Source of the DNA: Streptomyces bohaiensis
GTDB taxonomy: Bacteria > Actinomycetota > Actinomycetes > Streptomycetales > Streptomycetaceae
Reading direction: 5' to 3'
Assembly: GCF_012033785.1 (NCBI RefSeq)
Contig: NZ_JAAVJC010000010.1
Coordinates: 1 to 48,366 of the forward strand
DNA length: 48,366 bases
The translations under genes and the position numbers were made by a program. Below, piece after piece: positions 43,861 to 48,366 of this stretch; the first letter of the stretch is position 1, and every line of letters begins with the position of its first letter. Below the pieces are notes generated by a model. It was not told where the DNA came from, searched no databases, and saw only the letters and a list, made by a program, of their open reading frames with translations.

Positions 43861-44924
43861 GTCGGTTCCTGGGTGCGTCGCCATGACGCCAGGTAAGCGT
43901 CGATCTCCCCCACGAGGCGTGATTTCGCGGGCGTGTCGAGGAACGAGGCCTGAACCGCGTTCCGCGCCAGCCCCGCGATGCCCGCCTCGTCCAGGTTCAG
44001 CAGTTCCGCCGCGACCAGGTACTCCGTGGCGAGGTCCGTGCCGAACATGGGCGGGTCGTCGCTGTTGACGGTCACGGTCACCCCGGCTGCCACCAACCGG
44101 GGCAGCGGGTGATCGGCCAGCGATGGTGTCGAACGCGTTGCCACGTTGGAGGTCGGGCACACCTCCAGCGGGATGCCGCGCTCGGCCAGGTGCTGCAGCA
44201 GCCGGGGGTCGTCGACCGAGCGGATGCCGTGGCCGATGCGCTCGGCGCGCAGCTCCACGAGCGCGTCCCACACCGACTGCGCGTCGCTCGACTCGCCCGC
44301 GTGCGGAACGCTGTGCAGCCCCTCGGCGATCGCGCGGTCGAAGTAGGGCTTGAACGGACCGCGCGGCACGCCGATCTCCGGCCCGCCGAGACCGAACGAG
44401 ACCAGCCCCTCGGGGCGCAGCTCGCAGGCCATCCGGGCGGTCGCCTCCGCCGCCGGCAGGCCCAGCTCGCCCGGGATGTCGAAGCACCAGGCCAGCTGCA
44501 CGCCGAGGTCGCGGGCAGCGGCACCGCGGGCGTCCTCGAGCGCTTCCATCACCGCTTCCTCCGGAATGCCGCGCTTGGTCATTCCGTAGGGCGTGACGGT
44601 CAGTTCGGCGTACCGGATGCGCTGGGCGGCCATCTCGCGGGCCACCTCGTAGGTCAGCATCCTGACGTCCTCGGCGTCCCGGATCAGGTCGACGACCGAC
44701 ACGTAGATCTCGATGAAGTGCGCGAAGTCACGGAAGGTGAAGTACTCGGCCAGCGCCTCGGGATCCTTGGGCACGGGGGAGTCCGGGTGCCGGGCTGCGA
44801 GCTCCGCCACGATGCGGGGCGAGGCGGATCCCACGTGGTGCACGTGGAGTTCGCTCTTCGGCAGGTCCGCGACGAAGGCACGGAGCGTGGCGCGGTCCGG
44901 TGTGGTGGCCGGGGCCTGGTCCAT
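43857..44924 (-). CDS. add: Adenosine deaminase family; likely 6-aminodeoxyfutalosine/adenosine deaminase
   Basis: Zinc hydrolase of 355 residues: metal motif SELHVHHVGSASPRIV (HxH), FDIPGELGLP, HAGESSDAQSVWDAL, RIGHGI, EVCPTSN, and VTVNSDDPPMFGTDLATEY are all present. The N-terminal HVHHVGS differs from HVHLDGA of classical adenosine deaminase. This form occurs in streptomycete members reported to deaminate aminodeoxyfutalosine for menaquinone synthesis, a pathway Streptomyces uses. Substrate choice is inference. ATG 44924 has GGGAG upstream. Translation of the phosphodiesterase gene is coupled by a 4-bp overlap. Confidence 0.88.
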   Translation of the reverse strand: MDQAPATTPDRATLRAFVADLPKSELHVHHVGSASPRIVAELAARHPDSPVPKDPEALAEYFTFRDFAHFIEIYVSVVDLIRDAEDVRMLTYEVAREMAAQRIRYAELTVTPYGMTKRGIPEEAVMEALEDARGAAARDLGVQLAWCFDIPGELGLPAAEATARMACELRPEGLVSFGLGGPEIGVPRGPFKPYFDRAIAEGLHSVPHAGESSDAQSVWDALVELRAERIGHGIRSVDDPRLLQHLAERGIPLEVCPTSNVATRSTPSLADHPLPRLVAAGVTVTVNSDDPPMFGTDLATEYLVAAELLNLDEAGIAGLARNAVQASFLDTPAKSRLVGEIDAYLASWRRTQEPT

Positions 44925-45183
44925 CGGTGACTCCCTAGTCCGGCGGTGAGGCCCCTGGGCGCCTGCTGCCCGGGGACGGGTCACCGCTCCGGCGGCGCAG
45001 CCATGGTAGGCGGCCGGCACCGCGGCGGAAGCCTGGGGTTGGATCACTCGACTCGGCGGTGTGACGCGGATCACGCGGGTCGAACCTGCTCGGCTTCGAG
45101 AACCCGCGTAAGGACACCCGCCCGGGCCCCTCTCCCCTGCGACGGCACGCGGCCCCGCGGGGCCCTACGGGAGGAGAGTGACG

Positions 45184-45804
45184 ATGAGCAGGGCGATCGG
45201 TACGGACGGAGCGGTCCTGTGGCTCGCGGCGGCAGCGGCCGACCCGGAGCGTTGCCGCCGGCGGTGGGCGCGGGGCGGGGGCCCGGTCGAACTGTCGGCG
45301 GGCGCCCGCTGGGACGCGTTGGTGCTGCCCTCGCACCTGGGGATCGAGACGCTGGCGGTGCTGCATCGCACGGGAGGCGGGGCCGGCCCCGTGCTGCTCG
45401 ATCGCGGCGCGGGGACGGTCGCCTACTTCGTGCCTCCCGGGAGCGCGGGGGCGTGGTTGGCCACTGGGGTGCGCGCGCTGGGCACCGGCACCCGCCTCCT
45501 CACGCCGCGCCCGGACGTCGTCGCGGGCGAGGTGCGGTGGCTGGTCGGTCCCGACGGCAGCGGCCGTCTCACCGATCTCGGGCGACTGGAGTCGGCGATG
45601 CACGAGGCCTTCGCCCTCACCTTCCGTCGCACGGGGCTCGGCCGGCGCACCGCGCCGGCCCAGTCCCCGGGGGCGCCCCGCCGTTCCCTCTCCCCGCTGT
45701 GCGGGGGTGAAGCCGGAACCACGCGCCCCGTCGCCGGCCGTTCCGACGGCGGTGCGGCTACGGGCGCAGTCGGGACGGACGGTGGGGCGTCGCGGCGTGG
45801 TTGA
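45184..45804 (+). CDS. Orphan bifunctional DNA primase/polymerase-like protein
   Basis: The 206-residue product resembles the N-terminal prim-pol (AEP) domain proteins abundant in streptomycetes: RWDALVLPSHLGIETL, a GPVLLDRGAGTVAYFVPPGSAGAW core, GTRLLTPRPDVVAGEVRWLVGPDGSGRLTDLGRLESAM. A ~65-residue Gly/Ala/Arg-rich tail follows. The catalytic D-x-D/E triad of active prim-pols is not evident, so enzymatic activity is uncertain. Ribosome site GGGAGGAG lies 7 bases before ATG 45184, which is preferred to GTG 45178. Divergent from add; no partner gene. Confidence 0.65.
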   Translation: MSRAIGTDGAVLWLAAAAADPERCRRRWARGGGPVELSAGARWDALVLPSHLGIETLAVLHRTGGGAGPVLLDRGAGTVAYFVPPGSAGAWLATGVRALGTGTRLLTPRPDVVAGEVRWLVGPDGSGRLTDLGRLESAMHEAFALTFRRTGLGRRTAPAQSPGAPRRSLSPLCGGEAGTTRPVAGRSDGGAATGAVGTDGGASRRG

Positions 45805-45921
45805 CCGGGCCCGGTCGTCGACCACGGGCGCGCCCGGTGGGGAGGTCGCCGTCGAGCAGCTCCGTCCGCCACGACGGACGGGGGCAGGGCGTCCCGCTTC
45901 GAGCCCTGCCCCGCGCGGGCG

Positions 45922-45958
45922 GCTCCGTGTTCCGCCCGCGCGGGGCGGAACACGGAGC
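45922..45958. terminator. Perfect 16-bp hairpin after gabT
   Basis: Arms 45922-45937 and 45943-45958 pair perfectly around a 5-base loop, ending 7 bp from the gabT stop (leftward gene). A second, weaker hairpin (GGGGCAGGGC...GCCCTGCCCC) lies at about 45883-45912 and may serve the convergent prim-pol-like gene. Confidence 0.75.
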
Positions 45959-45964
45959 GCTCCG

Positions 45965-47326
45965 TCAGACCGAGGCCGCGAAGGCCTCGTGCAGGACGTC
46001 CAGCCCCTCGTTCAGCAGTTCCTCGCCGATGACCAGCGGAGGCAGGAAGCGCAGGACGTTGCCGTACGTGCCGCAGGTCAGAACCAGCAGGCCGGCCTGG
46101 TGGCACCGTCGGGCGACGGCGGCGGTGAGCTCGGGGTCGGGCTCCTTACCGCCGGGACGCACCAGCTCGAGCGCGAGCATCGCACCCCGCCCGCGCACCT
46201 CGCCGACCGCGGGGAACTCCTCCGCGAGCTGCTGCAGCCGCGGCTTCATGATCTCCTCGATCCGCCGGGCGCGCGCCGCGAGGTCGAGCTCTCGCATCGT
46301 CTCGATCGCGCCGAGCGCCGCGGCGCAGGCGACCGGGTTGCCGCCGTAGGTCCCGCCGAGGCCCCCGACGTGCGCGGAGTCCATGATCTCCGCGCGGCCG
46401 GTCACCGCCGCGAGGGGCATGCCCCCGGCGATGCCCTTGGCCGTGGTGATCAAGTCGGGGACCACACCCTCGTCGTCGCACGCGAACCACTGCCCGGTGC
46501 GGCAGAACCCGCTCTGGATCTCGTCCGCGACGAAGACGATGCCGTTCTCCCGGGCGAACTCGGCGATCCGCGGCAGGAACCCGCGTGCCGGCTCGATGAA
46601 GCCACCCTCGCCCAGCAACGGCTCGATGACGATGGCGGCCGTGTTCTCCGCGCCGACCTGCTTGGTGATCTGGTCGATGACCTGGGCGGCCGCCTCCTGC
46701 GCGCAGTTGTCCGCACCGGTCAGCCAGCGGTACGGATAGGCGACGGGAACGCGGTAGATCTCCGGCGCGAACGGTCCGAACCCGTTCTTGTACGGCATGT
46801 TCTTCGCCGTGAGTGCCATCGTCAGGTTGGTCCGGCCGTGGTAGCCGTGCTCGAAGACGACGATCGCCTGGCGCCCGGTGTGCGTCCGGGCGATCTTGAC
46901 GGCGTTCTCGACCGCTTCGGCTCCCGAGTTGAACAGGGCTGACTTCTTCGCGTGGTCACCGGGCGTCACAGCGGCGAGTTCCTCGCACACCGCCACGTAC
47001 CCCTCGTACGGCGTGACCATGGCGCAGGTGTGCGTGAACCGGGTCAGCTGCTCGGTCGCCCGCCGTACCACCGCCTCGGCGCTGTTGCCCACCGACGTCA
47101 CCGCGATGCCCGAGCCGAAGTCGATCAGACGGTTGCCGTCCACGTCCTCGATCACCGCCCCACCGGCACGTTCGACGAAGACGGGGAGGACGGCGCCCAC
47201 GCCGTCGGCGACAGCCGCCTGCTTGCGCGCCATCAGCTCGCGGGACTTCGGGCCGGGGATTTCGGTGACGACACGGCGCTCCTGGGCCAGCGCCGGTCCT
47301 CCGGACAGATCCTGGGTGATGCTCAT
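45965..47326 (-). CDS. gabT: 4-aminobutyrate aminotransferase (GABA transaminase)
   Basis: PLP enzyme converting GABA and 2-oxoglutarate to succinate semialdehyde and glutamate. The 453-residue class III aminotransferase has DVDGNRLIDFGSGIAVTSVGNSAEAVV, ALFNSGAEAVENAVKIARTHTGR, FEHGYHGRTNLTMALT, and EPLLGEGGFIEPARGFLPRIAEFA. VADEIQSGFCRTGQ (Asp of the PLP site) and the PLP lysine in TTAKGIAGGMPLAAVTGR follow. It is full length; ATG 47326 has GGAGGAG upstream. With the aldehyde dehydrogenase at 41127 it completes a putrescine-to-succinate-semialdehyde route. Confidence 0.95.
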   Translation of the reverse strand: MSITQDLSGGPALAQERRVVTEIPGPKSRELMARKQAAVADGVGAVLPVFVERAGGAVIEDVDGNRLIDFGSGIAVTSVGNSAEAVVRRATEQLTRFTHTCAMVTPYEGYVAVCEELAAVTPGDHAKKSALFNSGAEAVENAVKIARTHTGRQAIVVFEHGYHGRTNLTMALTAKNMPYKNGFGPFAPEIYRVPVAYPYRWLTGADNCAQEAAAQVIDQITKQVGAENTAAIVIEPLLGEGGFIEPARGFLPRIAEFARENGIVFVADEIQSGFCRTGQWFACDDEGVVPDLITTAKGIAGGMPLAAVTGRAEIMDSAHVGGLGGTYGGNPVACAAALGAIETMRELDLAARARRIEEIMKPRLQQLAEEFPAVGEVRGRGAMLALELVRPGGKEPDPELTAAVARRCHQAGLLVLTCGTYGNVLRFLPPLVIGEELLNEGLDVLHEAFAASV

Positions 47327-47784
47327 CGGAAGCGCTCCTCCGGACGTGATGGCGGCGGACGCCTCGGTGCCGGGACGGGGTCACGTGCACCACGGTTCCG
47401 GCGTCCGTGCTTGCACTTCGCAGGCTAGGGCCATCGGGGCAATGCCGACATGCACCGCCACGGCACAGTCACTCGCGTGTCTTGGCCGCGGCGTAGCACA
47501 CGATCCTCCGCACCGGGGCGGCGCGACCCGGGTACAGCCGCGCGAGCCCGGGGGCCGGGGCCCCGTCGGCGCACGGGGCGGCACGCTGCCCACCCCGCCC
47601 CGGGGGGGCGTGCCTGCCGCGCCGCACCGCAGGCCCCGGCAGCTCCCGGGCAACCACGCGCGACAGGAGCGCAGTTGGAAGTGCGGCGACACCGCGTTCG
47701 GGGTGTGCCGGGCCTCTAGGGTGGGGACGACCAGCACAGTGACGGGCGGCTGTGCCCAGCGGCCGCCCGGGATCGGCGGAGGCC
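47327..47784. other. Divergent intergenic region, no gene recognised
   Basis: This 458-bp GC-rich stretch lies between divergent gabT and the membrane-protein gene. Open frames lack ribosome sites and conserved content. CTCTAGGGT at 47714-47722 could contain a -10 (TAGGGT) for the rightward gene. No operator repeat was found. Confidence 0.4.
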
Positions 47785-48297
47785 ATGACGACGGACGGCG
47801 CGCGGCGCGGACCGCACGAGAGTCCCAGCACCCTGCCCACGGACCGCGGTACCCCGCCCGACCGGCGCCTCCCTCCGCCCCCGCCACCCGCCGCAGCCCC
47901 CTCGCTCGCCGGATGGCTCCATGCCCCCCGTCCCGCGACGTCCCCCGGCGTCTGGCGGTTCGGCCACACGCCCCGCCCCGCGGAGGACGCCGAACCACTG
48001 GGGGACCGGGAACTGCACGGCGCGGCGCTGCTGGCCCTGCTCGGCGGCCTCCTCGTCTGGTCGCTGTGCTGGAACGGTTACATCCGGGTGTGGCTGTGGC
48101 CGCTGGAGTGGGTGACCACGGACGGTTGGAGCGGCACCCGCACCTACGCGTCCGTCACCTACCTCTACTACGTGGCGTTCGGTGCCCTGCTGGCCTACCT
48201 GTTCGGGCGGCTGGGGAACTGGCCCCGGGTCTGGCGGCGGCACCGCCCGGCGGTGCTGCGGCTGCTGCGGGCCGCCCCGGCCGCCCCGGACGCCCCG
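47785..48297 (+). pseudogene. Pro-rich membrane protein, N-terminal part, interrupted at window end
   Basis: The ATG at 47785 opens MTTDGARRGPHESP and a Pro-rich cytoplasmic leader. GWLHAPRPATSPGVWRFGHTPRP and two membrane helices follow (about residues 94-111, LLALLGGLLVWSLCWNGY; about 137-152, LYYVAFGALLAYLFG). A basic cytoplasmic stretch WPRVWRRHRP comes next. Streptomycetes have a large membrane-anchored ATP-binding protein of this layout beside gabT. After an Ala/Pro/Asp run (about 48270-48305) the frame turns into an adenylation-domain motif, so the natural C-terminus is missing. Confidence 0.65.
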
Positions 48298-48306
48298 GAC
48301 GCCCCG

Positions 48307-48366
48307 CGGCCCCAGGACCCCGCCTACCTGATCCACACATCGGGCTCCACCGGCCGCCCCAAGGGC
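48307..48366 (+). pseudogene. Fragment of an AMP-binding (adenylation) domain, window edge
   Basis: The last 20 codons read QDPAYLIHTSGSTGRPKG, the A3 core motif (phosphate-binding loop) of NRPS adenylation domains and acyl-CoA synthetases. That motif normally sits about 150 residues into a ~500-residue domain, but here only a membrane protein precedes it. The start of this segment cannot be set more exactly than 48285-48315. Confidence 0.6.

Noticed and set aside
48270..48306. APDAPDAPDAP-type run as a real protein repeat
   Set aside because: Too short to judge and lies at the suspected junction; could be natural low complexity or a joining artefact.
127..48366. Many long antisense and shifted open frames of 100-600 codons across the window
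   Set aside because: They mirror real genes in high-GC DNA, lack ribosome sites and conserved motifs, and overlap well-supported genes.

Overview
The window reads as chromosomal DNA of a high-GC, sporulating actinomycete, almost certainly Streptomyces or a close relative. The evidence is very strong G/C third-position bias, frequent GTG starts, the sporulation sigma factor gene whiG, crgA, four tandem type I signal peptidases, a Streptomyces-style ffh-rpsP-rimM-trmD-rplS region, and the rpsB-tsf-pyrH-frr-cdsA translation cluster. No tRNA, rRNA, CRISPR array, IS element or prophage was recognised.

The window does not look like one collinear stretch. Three places join unrelated coding sequences in mid-gene. 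(1) Near 1720-1735 a DUF5324 gene loses its C-terminus and abuts a tlyA gene that has lost its N-terminal S4 domain. (2) Near 6740-6790 the start of a class E sortase runs into the C-terminal 490 residues of glnD. (3) In the last ~70 bases a membrane-protein frame runs into an adenylation-domain core motif. The blocks are therefore A (1-~1725: tlyA fragment, nadK), B (~1725-~6760: the ppiA/rhomboid/crgA/DUF881/trpG-type/sortase locus), C (~6760-~48300: glnD fragment to gabT and a membrane protein) and D (last ~60 bp). Chimeric assembly is the simplest explanation; real rearrangement cannot be excluded from sequence alone.

Block C is otherwise orderly. glnD(C-term)-ffh is followed by a methyltransferase and a SprT-like zinc protein. 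Next come rpsP-khpA / rimM-trmD / rplS, the four signal peptidases, and a DUF2469 protein. Then comes a 6.6 kb block carrying an M23 peptidase, a TetR regulator, whiG, dprA, comM and yraN. Relative to the usual actinobacterial order (DUF2469>yraN>comM>dprA>...<M23 rpsB>), this block is inverted as a unit. It is bounded by a 49-bp imperfect inverted repeat in which each copy carries two DnaA-box-like 9-mers at identical spacing. A related 32-bp module and a perfect 17-bp dyad with further DnaA-box-like sequences lie near crgA.

Downstream of rpsB-tsf-pyrH-frr-cdsA-rlmN is a TPP riboswitch controlling a thiBPQ-type thiamine ABC importer. Then come a secreted GHL10-type glycoside-hydrolase-like protein, an ABC exporter-like pair whose ATPase has a degenerate signature motif, and a gamma-aminobutyraldehyde dehydrogenase. 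These are followed by a tiny secreted two-cysteine peptide gene, a glycerophosphodiesterase coupled to an adenosine/aminodeoxyfutalosine deaminase, an orphan prim-pol-like protein, and GABA transaminase. The aldehyde dehydrogenase and gabT together suggest putrescine/GABA catabolism. Many genes are separated by strong perfect hairpins, listed as terminators.
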